A stretch of 64,000 nucleotides of DNA from positions 58,804,547 through 58,868,546 of the forward strand of contig CM060194.1 of the NCBI GenBank assembly GCA_030549335.1, written 5' to 3'. The DNA is from Pontederia crassipes (lineage: Eukaryota > Streptophyta > Magnoliopsida > Commelinales > Pontederiaceae). Made by a program: the position numbers and the translations under genes. Below, piece by piece: positions 33,450 through 45,450 of the stretch. Positions within the stretch are counted from its first letter, which is position 1. Each line of letters opens with the position of its first letter. The notes beneath the pieces were generated by a model. It was not told the DNA's origin. It searched no databases and saw nothing but the letters and a program-made list of their open reading frames with translations.

Positions 33450-34296
33450 TTGAGCTCTTTTTTGTTTAAGAGGTCTTCCCCAATTGACTAGAAAAGGCGC
33501 TTCCACGCACATTTTTAGGTATCCCTCGTTTCTCATTTGTTTAACAATTATTACGATATTTTGATAGCGCTTCTTTACATAAAATAAAAATAAATATATA
33601 TTGCGCATCGTACAATAACGGATTTTTTGCATTGTCAATGCACATCAAATGTCCCACCTTTTGTATTTTTGCCAATTGTCACCATGCTATTGCGAAAAAA
33701 ATTCAGAATTATCTCCTTGATTAATTTATATATATGTATCCCGGATGACACCTATCATTAATCTGCATATATATGATTGTCTACTTTCTGGAAGAACAGT
33801 TGTTTCCGAATTGGGCTCAGTGTTGAACGATACAAATAGAGCCCAAGCCCATTGAGACAAACACATATCGGGTTGAGTTGGGCTTTACGAATGGACCTGG
33901 CCATATGCAGATTTTAGCAATATTTTCTGAAAACAAAATTATCGCACCTAATTAAAAAAAGATTAATCTTACCTAATTCCTATGCTTATGAGGTATCTAT
34001 AAAATTTGGGGTCTGCATTGATAGAATTTAAATGTCTTCATTGAATTTTATTTGTCGTCGACGACTTTGTTCAAATCGATTCTCATCCTTGCATAAAATG
34101 CTCGCCCCGGAGTTTTGCCTATTACTACTCGACTTGTAGAAATAAGATAAAACCTCAAAGTTTCAAGATAGAATATAGGATAACATCCTATTTATTATAA
34201 AAAGATGGTTTTTATGAGATGGAGAATGTTTCATAAATTTTTTTTGCACTCAAATATTAAATTACACTTCATTTTCTTTGTCAGTTATAAGAGAAA
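33450..34296. other. Spacer before copia copy 2
   Basis: AT-rich, no gene or clear repeat recognised. Confidence 0.45.
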
Positions 34297-35447
34297 TGTT
34301 GAAGTAAAGTTTTAATGACATATAAAATTATATTTTAATGATACAAATTTCAAAAAATTATAGTTAAATGCTAAAAAAGTTTATAGAAAAGGGTCAACTT
34401 TATGCACTATATTTTGATTAAATAATTGACTATGACCTTATTAGATTATGGATTAATGATGAGTTGTAGAAAATCATGATAGCTATCCATAGAATTTAAG
34501 ATTATTTAATTTGGATAATTGTGCAAAAAATTATCCTCAAAATAGTGCAAATCGGTCAATCTGTTGATCGAAGCAAAGATGGCCGGTCGAGATAATACCG
34601 GTTGACCGAATGGATATGTTGGTCAACCAATCAAAACTGAGTCTGCCCTGGTTGACGCCGAGACAATACCGGTCGACTGACCGATTGATGGTCCGATTGA
34701 TCGATCAAGCATAGAAGTTGAAGAAATCTCACAAAGGTCACATAGACCGGTCGACCGGTCTATATGTGCGATCAACCAACCTCCGGATCAAATGAACAGT
34801 AACAGTCAATTTTGAAGGAAAATTTTGTGAAACAATTTTAAGATGAATTTTTCACATAGTAGAGCCTATAAAAGGAGAGTCAAAGTTAGAAGTAAAGACA
34901 TTCATTCAATACTTGAAGAAAAACTTCAAATTATGAAAAGAAGATATTTTTCTTAAAGTTTTCATTTTAAGTTTTCTCTTATTTCTCTCTTCTCCTTTTG
35001 TGAGCTTACCATTGTAAAATAGAGAAACATTTTATTTAAAAAAATACTGAGAAAGTACATGTGTAAAAGCGGTTCGAAATCTTACCTCTTGAGCAAAAGA
35101 AAAGATTTGTTTCATCGAAGCGGAGAAAAGATGGTGGTGTGAAGGATTTTTCTTCCTTGCTCCATTTGGAATAAAGAAAGAGTTTTAGTAGAATCTTCGG
35201 TTATCTTGAGATCGAGAAATTGGAGTAGAGATGTAGGACAAGGTGTGGTCGAACCTCGTCAACAACCACCGCGTGCATTGTGATTGAATTCTCTCTCTCT
35301 CCCTCTGATATTGTGTGATGTGATTTGTTTTGTGATGATTTAAAAATTGTCGAATCGGTTTTAAGTTTTCGCAATGATTTTCGCAAAATAGATACTTTTA
35401 TTTTAAACACCAATTCATCCTATTTTGATGCCCTTTGGGATCCTACA
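34297..35447 (+). repeat. 5' LTR of copia copy 2
   Basis: 1151 bp, ends TGTTGA...ATCCTACA. It contains GGTCGACC-like palindromes as in copy 1. Confidence 0.88.
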
Positions 35448-37701
35448 ATATAATCATTTTCAAATCTAGTCATTTTAAGATTTAATCATCTTGTTTTAAG
35501 ATTTAATCATCTTAAGAGCTATAACATCAAGTGAATTTAGTTTTGTAAATGACAATCAATTAGTTGTCCTCCCTTTTAAATGCATCAAATTTTGCATATT
35601 GGAAAATTAGAATTCAAGCATATATTTATTCTATTGATATTAACATGTGGGACATCGTTGAAAAATGTTATTATTTACATGAAAAATTACCTACAGATTC
35701 TGCTGAAAGAGATTTTTTTTTTGAAAAACTCAATTGGAAAATCAAAAATATTTTTTATTGTGCTTTGGATTCAACAGAAATTTAATCAGATTTTTAATTG
35801 TGAAAGTGTATCTGAGATTTGGAATAAACTCCTCACTACTTAAGAAGGAATTGATAAAGTTAAAAAATCTAAATTGAATATTTTAAATCATTAATATGAT
35901 TATTTCAAAATGCATGATAATGAATTCATAAATAATATGGTTGCTCGGTTTAATGATATTGTGAATGGCTTAACATCCTTGGGCGAGCCAAGAACTAACC
36001 CCTCAAAAGTGAAAAAGATTCTCGAGTCTCTCTCCTTCAAATGCCATACGAAGGGGACCGTGATTGAAGAAAAAAATTTGAATAAATTGAATTTTGATGG
36101 TCTTATTAGTTCACTCCTAACTTATGAGATCTCAATCCAAAAAAATCAAGAGAAAAAAGCTCCTAAGAAGAAAATATTGACATTGAAAGACAATACAAAA
36201 GAAGTAGACTTAAGTGAAAAGGAAGCGGACGAAGAGAAACTCACACTCTACACAAGAAAATTAGATAAGTAACTCAAGTTGTAAAAAAAAGAGAAGAATG
36301 AGAAGCCAACAAGAAGATCACACAAACAACACAAAGAAGAGACATCTTAGAAAGGGAAAAAGAAAAAAATATGAAGAGTCAAGTGAAACAAGTAAGTCAT
36401 CAAGCTCTTCCAATGACGAAACATACTTATACTTAATGGCACACGACGATGGGTAATTTCAGTCCTTTAAATTTAAATTATGACTCATTGAACTCTTCTG
36501 AAAAGTTATTTAGATGTAAATAAAGAACTTTTGTCTTTTATAAAAAAGATATTTATCACTTAAAGAGAAAAAGGAGAAACTACTTCATGAGATTGAAAAC
36601 TTAAAAGAAGAAAATGATACATGTTTTTTGAAAAATAAAAAACTAAAAAATAAAATTGATATTTTGAAAATTATGCATGCTTGTGAAATTATAAAATTAG
36701 TATGTTCTTTAGAAAAAGTAAAGAAGAAAAATAATTTTTTAAAAAATTCACAAAATAAGACCATTTCTCATGTAAAGAAAAATAATCTTAGAAAATACTT
36801 TGAAAATGAAAATTCTTATTGAAAGCCTAATCATTCATTTAATAAAAAATCACATCTCAAATGTTTTACATGTGGCTTTTATGATCATTACATATCAATG
36901 CAAAATAAAAAAATCAACTCAACAAGACATGATTTGAATTTCGAAAGGAATATTTCCTAATAAAAGAGGACCCAAAAAAATTTGGATGCCAAAGATTACA
37001 TAATTCTCTTTTCAAGTGCGCCTCACATGCAAAGAAAAGGACAAAAGAAATTGAAATTATGAAGGCATGAATGTTATGGTGAAAGTATAATTACCTTTTA
37101 GATTTGACTCAAAATTTTAAAATTACTATCTTTAAAAGAAAAAAAGGAACATATAAAATAGAAAAAGAAAATTGGTCATAATGATAGGGGAGCATGTTAA
37201 AATCTTTCATCTTTATTTTGACATCATTGTTGTATCAAAGTTTTATGCAATATTTTGATTCTTAACAATTTTTTTAAAACCTATGACTTCCATAAACATA
37301 TAAATCAATTTGATTTCATTTTTAAAAATAGTCAGAAATTTAGGGGGAGTTATTTTTTATAACTCTTCATGGTGGAGACACTTTACATATTTATGATAGA
37401 AAGGGGAGAATAATTTTTTTCTAAAAGACAAATGGAGAACTACATATGATTTTCTTATGTCCTTCATATGCAAACCACTTTTTGTTGAAATAAAATGGGA
37501 AAAAAATATAGGAGAAATATAATATGAATATAACTCTATACGAAGAGTACCTTACAATTAATACTTATGTAAACATCTATCATTGTAAGGAAAGAAAAAT
37601 TTTAGGGGAAGTAAAATTGATTTGACAAGAATTTTATAACTTTTTTATGACTTATATATTTTTCATATTTCTCGATTTATCTTCATAAAAAAAGAGGAGA
37701 T

Positions 37702-38850
37702 TGATGGAGCAGAATTTTAATGACATATAAAATTATATTTTGATGATACAAACATCAAAAGATTATAGTTCAATGTTGAAAAAGTTTATAGAAAAAGGGA
37801 CAACTTTATGTACTACACTTTGATTAAATAATTAACTATGACCTTATCAGATTATGGATTAATGATTAATATAAAAGTTATAGAGAATCATGTTAGCTAT
37901 CCATGGAATCCAAGATTAACTGTGCAAAAAGTTATGCTCAAAATAGTACAGGTCGGTCAACCTGTCGGTCAAAGCAAAGAAGGCCGGTCGAGACAATATC
38001 GATTGACGGATCAAAATTGAGCCTGCCCCGACTAACGGTGAGACAATACCGATCAACTAACCAGTTGATGGTCCGGTCGATCGATCAAGCGCAGAAGTTG
38101 AAGAAATCTTGCAACGGTCACATAGACCGGCCGATCGGTTCATATGTGTGGTCGATCGATCTCCGGGTCAAAGGAATAATAACGGTCAATTTTGAAGGAA
38201 AATTTGTGGAATTATTTCTGAACAAAATTTTCACATACTAGAGCCTATAAAAGAAGTGTCAAAGGCAAAAGTAAAGGCATTTATTCAAGCCTTGAAGAAA
38301 AACTTTAAGTTATCAAAAGAAGATATTTTTCTTAAAGTTTTTATTTTAAGTTTTCTCTTATTTCTCTCTTCTCCTTTTGTGAGTTTATCATTCTAAAAGA
38401 GAGAAACATTTTATTTAGAAAAATACTAAGAGAGCTCCTGCGTAAAATAGGTTCGAAATCTTACCTTTTGAACGAGAGAAAAGATTAGCTTCATTGGAGA
38501 AGAGGTCAGTCTTACCTCTCGAAGTGGAGAAAAGGCGGTGGTGTAAAGGCTTTTCTTCCTTGCCCCATTTGAAACAAAGGAAGAGTTCTGGTGGAATCTT
38601 TCACGATCTCGAGGTCGAAAAGTCGAAACGGAGACATAGGCCAAGGTGTGGTCGAACCTCGTCAACAACTATCACGTGCATTGTTATTGAATTCTCTCTC
38701 TCCCTCTGATATTATGTGATGTGATTTGATTTGTGATGATTTAAAGATTGTTGAATCGGTTTTAAGTTTTTGGGACGATTTTCGTGAAATCGATACTTTT
38801 GTTTTATACACCAATTTACCCTCCTTCTTAAGACCCTTTGGGATCCTACA
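37702..38850 (+). repeat. 3' LTR of copia copy 2
   Basis: 1149 bp, ends TGATGG...ATCCTACA, immediately after the PPT. Confidence 0.88.
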
Positions 38851-38881
38851 AGAAAATATATTAAATATATATAACATGAAT

Positions 38882-38882
38882 A

Positions 38883-38913
<31 letters not shown>
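38882..38913. repeat. (ATT)n microsatellite
   Basis: About ten ATT units just outside the copia target duplication. Confidence 0.9.
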
Positions 38914-39200
38914 GACATAGATAAGATCTCGTGTGCAATCTAAATTAAGATCCTATTTATATTTTATACGCAAGACTCTCATACTATAATTGGCAAAGAT
39001 ATTAATATTATAAAGTTATATAATATAAAGATTAATATATAGATCAAGATAACATAACCATGTTCTCAACCCTCCCAATAATATTAATATTATAAAGTAG
39101 TGTCTCTTCGCAATCCTAATGCATCCCACCCTGTCCGTAACACCGCATTTTTCCATGTCAACTTGGCTCAAGCAAGATCTCCGGGATGGACCATGCCAAA

Positions 39201-39825
39201 CTATGTTGAGTTGCCTAGCGAGATGCTATAGCCTAGGCCAAGTTTTGCCATCTTCTTCTTCGACTTATAGAAATTAGGTGCAAGCTTCTCGCCCTCTGGC
39301 AGCATTTCTTTTATCAAGGAAACAATGCGATCATAACACTTCTCACTCATGTTGAACTCTGACTTAATGTTTAATAGACGCGACATTGCAGATAATTTTG
39401 TATGCTTTTCACAACCTTCCCAAAGTAGCTCATCAGCATCATTTAGTAATGAATAAAACTTTGAAGCTTCTAAATTTGGGGGTTCATTTACCAGTAAGTT
39501 GATTGAAATTAGGATATGCAGCATCCATTACCATGCTCATAAAAGAATTAAAATGTTCAACATCATCCATATTAGATGTTATAGATTCAACTTGTTCTCC
39601 ATGAGCATCCCAAATTAAATAGTCCTTTTTGAATCCTTTCATGCAAAAGTGAATGGATATTGTATCCCTATCATGAAATAAAAAATTATTGCACTTTAAA
39701 CAAGGGCATCTAATTTTTTCTTCATAAGAAATTCCAAGTTGAGAAAATGCAAAGTTAATAAAACTTTGCACGCCTACTTTGAATTCATCACTTATATATT
39801 CATTTCTGTCTAATCGATTATGCAT
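39201..39825 (-). pseudogene. CACTA (En/Spm-type) transposase, N-terminal fragment
   Basis: Read leftward from 39825. The first frame (39825-39484) carries the transposase-associated zinc domain: IRCPCLKCNN, then ISIHFCMKGFKKDYLIWDAHGE-type residues (split here as C.C..C ... H ... GF ... W..HG). The second frame (39524-39201) continues with PPNLEASKFYSLLNDADELL and 'LPEGEKLAPNFYKSKKKMAKLGLGY', the segment preceding the catalytic core in CACTA TNP2-type proteins. The two parts are in different frames, with the shift near 39490-39520, and the catalytic core is absent. A dead transposase. Confidence 0.78.
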
Positions 39826-40570
39826 TCAATTACGATCACCTGACATGGTCTGTGATAAAAATTTCATATAAATGATATACATTTCAATATTAGTAATCCA
39901 AATTACTAACAAAAAAATGTGAAAAATAATATCAAACAAAAATTAAATATAATAAACATGATATAAATTCACACAATATTGATAAAAACTCAAATAATAA
40001 ATCATACTACACAAATATTCTTAATCCACGTGTAAAATTAAAAATATTGTTGTCCCATAACAATGCATCATTAATCCAATTCAAATAATTTATTTCATAT
40101 ATATCATTGCAATTTTCCAAGATGACTACAAAAATGCATAATTACATATGTTAGCATGTAACTTTTAAATAATGATATAAACATGAAATATGTGCTAGCA
40201 ATTATTAAACAAATATATAAAGTAATATAAACCACAACATTGTTACTTAGAAATATAAAGAAATATATCATGCAAAAAGTTATTAAACAAATAAAACATA
40301 TATAATAACAAATTATTATTATTGCATTTCCCATTCAAACCATAAATACATTTCAACAAAATTATACAATTTTCAGATAAATTTAAAAAATAATAATTAA
40401 GAGATGATTTATCATTCAAATAAAAGTTTTCTATAATTAAATAAGAAAGAAGAAGTAACACGTATCTATATCGAAATAACACTAAGCTTGAACTCTTTTC
40501 CTGAAAAATATACATTCAAATAAATTAGTTTGCTATTTTTTTATTAAAAATTTATAAGAAAATAAAATAT
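39826..40570. other. AT-rich internal part of the CACTA remnant
   Basis: Very AT-rich with no coding domain. Its position corresponds to the 5' leader or intron sequence between the CACTA terminus and the transposase start. Confidence 0.4.
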
Positions 40571-41200
40571 GAATGCAAATGTCGTTGGCGTCAGGGCAGC
40601 CCTGACGCCAGGCTCCTATGTCAGACGCCACCTGACGCCCGCATGTCGCATAGCATCAGGCGACGCCTGACGCAAGTGCGTCAGGCAGCACCTGACAGCT
40701 GCACGGCAGCCCTGCGTCAGGCGCTGCATGATGCAGGGAGCAGGGGCTGTGTCCTGCGCCTTAGCGTCGACCGTCGGGAGATGAAAAGAGAAAAAAATAC
40801 CTGAGAGGAAAAGTTATTTGCCCTAGATGGCTAGGTAGTTCTTTATTTCTTTTATATAGTAATAAAATGATTTGGTGAATTAAAAGATTTGTGATAATAT
40901 TGTGACCAAAGATAAAATAAATAAAGAAATATGACCATAATGTGACAAATATATTGTGACGATTTTATATTTATCACTTTTGAGTCACTAATATTTTAAT
41001 TAAAATAGTGGTTACAAAAACGTCACAAAAATGTGACGAATTTTTTATGAACGATCTTGTGACAAATATTATCGTCACATATCGGTCACTAAGCTATCAA
41101 ATTCATATCGGTCACAAAATTCTCACAAATTTATTAAATATTGTGATAGAATTATTTCGTCACAAAATATTCGTCACAAAAGGTATGTTTTCTTGTAGTG

Positions 41201-41690
41201 TGGACTCGGCATAAGAAAACACAATTTCTCTCCGAGACTAGCCATTTGCGTTCAAAGACCACGTGCTCTCAGAAGGCTCGAGCATGGCCTGTACAGTAAC
41301 AAATGACGAGACGAGTAAATGGACATAGTCGAGAGGATCAAGATAGCACACCACAACAGAACGAGACGGGCAACAGCCTTATGGCTGTGTTTGTCTAAGA
41401 ACAAAAAGTCAAAACTTGATGAAATTTTGCCAAACATGATGCACAATTCTCATGGCCCCGTCGAGATTTTGGTTCTGATCAAATAATTTTGTTCAGACAA
41501 GTTTATGCAAAAACAGTTTGACCTGAGACTAGAACTTGCAAGTTCTATCTTTCGCACGCCATAATCTATCTTATCAATTACTCAAATTCTACCAGCACCA
41601 GATTTTTATCCAAATAGCTACTCACATCAACTTTTGATGTGGAGTTCTGGGAACTAAAGTTCCCAAGTTCCCATCCAGGAAAACACAACC
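41201..41690. other. Spacer between CACTA end and LINE
   Basis: No gene seen. May include 5' LINE sequence too diverged to recognise. Confidence 0.35.
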
Positions 41691-42710
41691 TATGGGTCGG
41701 TGATCGACATGATAATACGATATGCATGTTGTCAATCAAATGAGGAGCAGTCCACGCAACATATTGACTAGTTACCTGATGGCTTCATGGCATCCCACGA
41801 GGCGTGCTATGTCACTTGGTGGCATGGAGCTAGGGCATCATCGCCAAATAGACCGCGAGCCTCCCCCGCCTTTGAATATCCCTTCGGCTGACCGGCTGCC
41901 CCTTCCTGCCTTAAACATGTCATGGCATGCCTCTTTGGTGGCCCCGGTCACTACGGAGGAGGTCCACTCCACTTTGTAGAGCATGCCCTCCGGCAAGGAT
42001 CCTAAGCAGGTTTTACTATGAAATTTTATCATTCATATTAAGATATTCTGGGATCCAAAATTACCAACTTAATTAAGGAATTCTTTATTCAATCCTCAAT
42101 ACTTGTAGATTGGACTCTTACGTCTATCATCTTCATTCCAAAGTCAGATTCCCTTGTCTCGATTAAGGACTACCGACCTATATCTTTATGCAATGTACTT
42201 TTCAAACTCAGTTAAAATTCTCGCCAACCGATTGAAACCTGCACTCAATGATTTAATCTCAAATGAACAATCCTCTTTTGTCATCGGCCGAAACATCTAG
42301 GATAATATTCTAATAGCTCAAGATTTAGTCCATTCGCCTTGTTTAGGTAGAAGGAAACACATGCTAATTAAAGCTGATATGTAGAAAGTGTTCGACCAAG
42401 TCTCATGGCAGTCTGGTTCCCAAGTTATGACTAAAATGAACTTCCCACCAAGCTTCATTAATTGGATCAGTACTTGCATTCGCTCATCAAGATTTTCATG
42501 TATAATAAACAGTATACCTTCTGATTACTTTGAACCTTTGGGGGCATCTCAAAGGGGGAGCCCATTTCCCCTTACATTGTTGTCATTGTATCACAAGTAA
42601 TATCAATTCTAATGCAGCAACAAATTGATGCAGGCCACATCTCGGCATTTACTCTTAATAATTGCACCCTCAGCTAACTGTTTTATGCTGATGATCTGTT
42701 AGTATGTATT

Positions 42711-45346
42711 TGTAACATTCTGCACGAAAAAAAGAAATAAAGATGAAATTTATTTTTAAAATAGGGGCATTTTGGTCTTTGTGCAGGACTAAACAATAGC
42801 AACAAAAAAAAGTGACATGGAAAGGAGAGAGAAGAGTGGGCGGTCTTCTTTTTTAACCACCTTATCACTATTCATCTCACCTTATGCTACAGTGATCACC
42901 ATTCGACGTCTCCAGCCACCACCCCTTCCAGCCGACGGTACTTCGCCATCCGGCCATCGTTTTTTGCATGTGAAGTGTCTTTTGAAAGAGGACGATGAGA
43001 CGAACATTTTGACATGGGTTAGAAGATGATCGGTCCATTATACGAGACGAGCAAGCTTAGAAAGCGAGGAAGAGGAAAAATTTGCCGATGATAATTTCAG
43101 CTCCGATTTGCACCGATCTTCCTCCTGGTGAGTTGTACATCACTCTCAGGTTGATTAGGATCATTTTGAGGGGTTTTAAATGTGTTCTTATTCCAAATCA
43201 TGTAGGAGAACGAATTGGGGTTTTTCGACAGTCTTTTCTGTCGACTTTTTCCGGCGAACTGACAGGAGCTCTAGCTGAGCTCATCACGATGATTTGGTAA
43301 GTGCACAAATAGATAAATGGTACATATTGTTGTCCGATAAAAAATTAATCGCTAATCCTTTTAGGTTCATAGTTTTCGTACTTTGATCATTCTCCGACAA
43401 CCTTTGCGATGACTCGTTCTCATATCACGATTGGTAAGCGAATGGAAATGCGTATACGATTGGATTTCAGTTTTATGGAAAAATTTAAAGTAACTTTATT
43501 TTATTATTGATGAAGAAGGCGTTCGACGACTTTTTGACGTTTTGGCGGGTGCGGCTGTGATTTTGAGAGCGGTGGCTACAGTGGTTGTGGTATGAATGCT
43601 AGGATAACTATAAGTAAATTTTTATAATGTAGTGAAAGTCTTAATTGGAAGTTGTCTTAAAGATTAATTTGAACTTTTCTTATAGGAGTTGTTAATCGGA
43701 GGCGACGGTTGGGTTGTTGAGATTCGATTAAGCGATTACTAGACGACGAGACCTTCATTTTCTTCATTGTAGTATTGTAGAAAATTCATAATAGGACTTG
43801 ATTTATCATAAGCATGTTGGTTTATCATAAGCACGTTGAATTATTGTGAAGAGTGATTATTAATTAAATTTTTATAATATTAATTTATTAAGTAATGGAT
43901 GTGATAGGTTGTATTTACTTTTGATTGGATTCGGACGAGGGGATAATTTGGGACTCGACGAATCCAAGGTGAGAGAACTTATCTCAATTGATATGAACCA
44001 CTTAACTCCTTAGAGTAATGACATTGTCCCATCCGATGTGGGACCGATTTTCATGATAGTTTTTGCCCATGCAAAAATTATTTTTATTCGTATGCTTCAT
44101 ATATGTGTTATTATATGACTTGTGATGTTTTATTATGAATTTTGGAAGTATTTAATTGATAGAAGTTTCTCATGTCACCTGGAATGAAGGATTTGCTTTT
44201 GAAATGAAATGTTTCTTTAGTATAATGATTTTAAGTTCTAAACTTTTCTTTTGAATTTGCATTCATGCATTATATGCAGAACCCGCATAAAATGGAGTGA
44301 TTTCACCTCGGAAGATTGGCCAACTCCGGGTAGACCGATTTGGGGCTCGGTATGCTTTGTATCAATGGGATACGAAGAGCAGGTTCAACACCTGTGTCAA
44401 TATAATGATACGAAAGGTGGAATTAGAACAATCATCCTATGTCAATGGGATACGATGGATGGAAAGAAGAGATAAGAAGCCTGTGTCAATGGGATACGAA
44501 GGGTAGTTCAATATCTCGTGTCAATGGGATATGAGGGATGGAATTAGAACACCCTGTGTCAATGAAATACGAGGGGTGAGATTGATTCTTCCATTGAGGA
44601 GATTGGATATTCATATTTGACGATGTTTCCTCAAGTTTTATGATGTTATTTTATTACCATGCATGTGCACTCATGACATTAATTCGACATGATTGTTATT
44701 TAAATGAATTTCCTTGGATGAATGAAATGGGTGTGGAGTAAACTCTGAAAATAAAGATATTGGTTTTTCCTTCGCTGTTTTAATATTTGATATAGTCGTT
44801 TTACTCACTGAGCTTCTTAATGCTCACCCCTCTTGTTTATTTTTTCGGGTAATGAATGAAAGCTTGCATAGCATAAAATAAGGAATGTAAACAGACTAGG
44901 AAATGAGCATGTGTGAAAGGCGTGATCACTGAATAGCTAACTTGGTGTTGATTGAGTTTTTCCTATACGGATTTATTACTCGAAGTATGCTTTGAAAGAT
45001 TTTGAAAATGTTGAATTATTGTGTGAAGCGATGGACGCTAATTTTGATTTGAGAGTGAGCTACTCACTATCTTGGGCACGTGTTTCCATTCTTTTAACTA
45101 TTTATTGAACTGCTAGTAATGTCCTTATAACCGCTTGTGATGATTTAAATTTTAAAGTTAATTATTTGTGATGAGATATATATATGAAGTGTTGTACATG
45201 ACGTATGGACGAATTTACGCATACATCATTCCGAATTAGTTGATTTTTGAACGTTGGTTTTTCATTGAATATTTGAATTCGAATTTAAACATTTGATTTT
45301 ACGATTTCACCCCTTATGACACCAAAAGGAGTAGTAGGGCGTCACA
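42711..45346. mobile_element. Solo LTR, Ty3 (chromovirus-like), 2.6 kb
   Basis: Starts TGTAACATTCTGCACG and ends GTAGTAGGGCGTCACA, flanked by a perfect 5-bp duplication GTATT (42706-42710, 45347-45351). No internal retroviral domain lies between, so this is an LTR left after LTR-LTR recombination. The TGTAAC...GTCACA ends, long size and TGTCCCATCCGATGTGGGA phrase fit Tekay/Del-type chromovirus LTRs. Its insertion postdates the LINE. Confidence 0.87.
44360..44580 (+). repeat. Interspersed TGTCAATGGGATACGA repeat in the solo LTR
   Basis: About six variants of TGTCAATGGGATACGAAGGG between 44364 and 44575, spaced about 31-45 bp apart. Confidence 0.75.
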
Positions 45347-45431
45347 GTATTGGAGCTACCAAAAAAAATTGCATCAATCTTAGGTTAGACTTACAAACCA
45401 ACGAGTTAATCCACAAAAGTCTGCCCTCTAT

Positions 45432-45450
45432 CCCCCCCCCCCCCCCCCCC
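45432..45450. repeat. Poly-C tract (19 bp)
   Basis: A run of about 19 C in LINE sequence just right of the solo LTR, where RT coding sequence would be expected. A shorter C15 run occurs at 23903-23917. Confidence 0.9.

Larger units (their letters stand above)
34297..38850 (+). mobile_element. Gag-only Ty1/copia element, copy 2
   Basis: A 4.55-kb element of the same family as copy 1, on the + strand. LTRs at 34297-35447 and 37702-38850 (TG...CA), with a perfect 5-bp target duplication AGAAA (34292-34296, 38851-38855). A PPT (AAAAAAAGAGGAGA, 37687-37700) precedes the 3' LTR. The interior carries gag-type sequence (about 35560-36900) with a coiled, Lys/Glu-rich region and a zinc-knuckle-like stretch, and no pol. 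It is broken. The first ~165 bp of the LTRs differ by about 13% by hand count, so it is older than copy 1. Confidence 0.88.
39201..41200 (-). mobile_element. Truncated autonomous-type CACTA element
   Basis: The right boundary (the element's 5' end) reads TTTTCTTGTAGTG, i.e. CACTACAAGAAAA on the - strand, preceded by GTCACAAAA/GTGACGAA subterminal motifs (40970-41185). A block of CGTCAGGCGACGCCTGACGC-like palindromes lies at 40575-40770. Transposase-type coding sequence follows at 39825-39201. The 3' part and the second terminus are missing from this window, so the element is truncated at about 39200. Confidence 0.75.

Noticed and set aside
39484-39525. Intron joining the two CACTA transposase frames
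   Set aside because: The only GT..AG pair between the frames is about 22 nt, too short for a plant intron; a frameshift is more likely.
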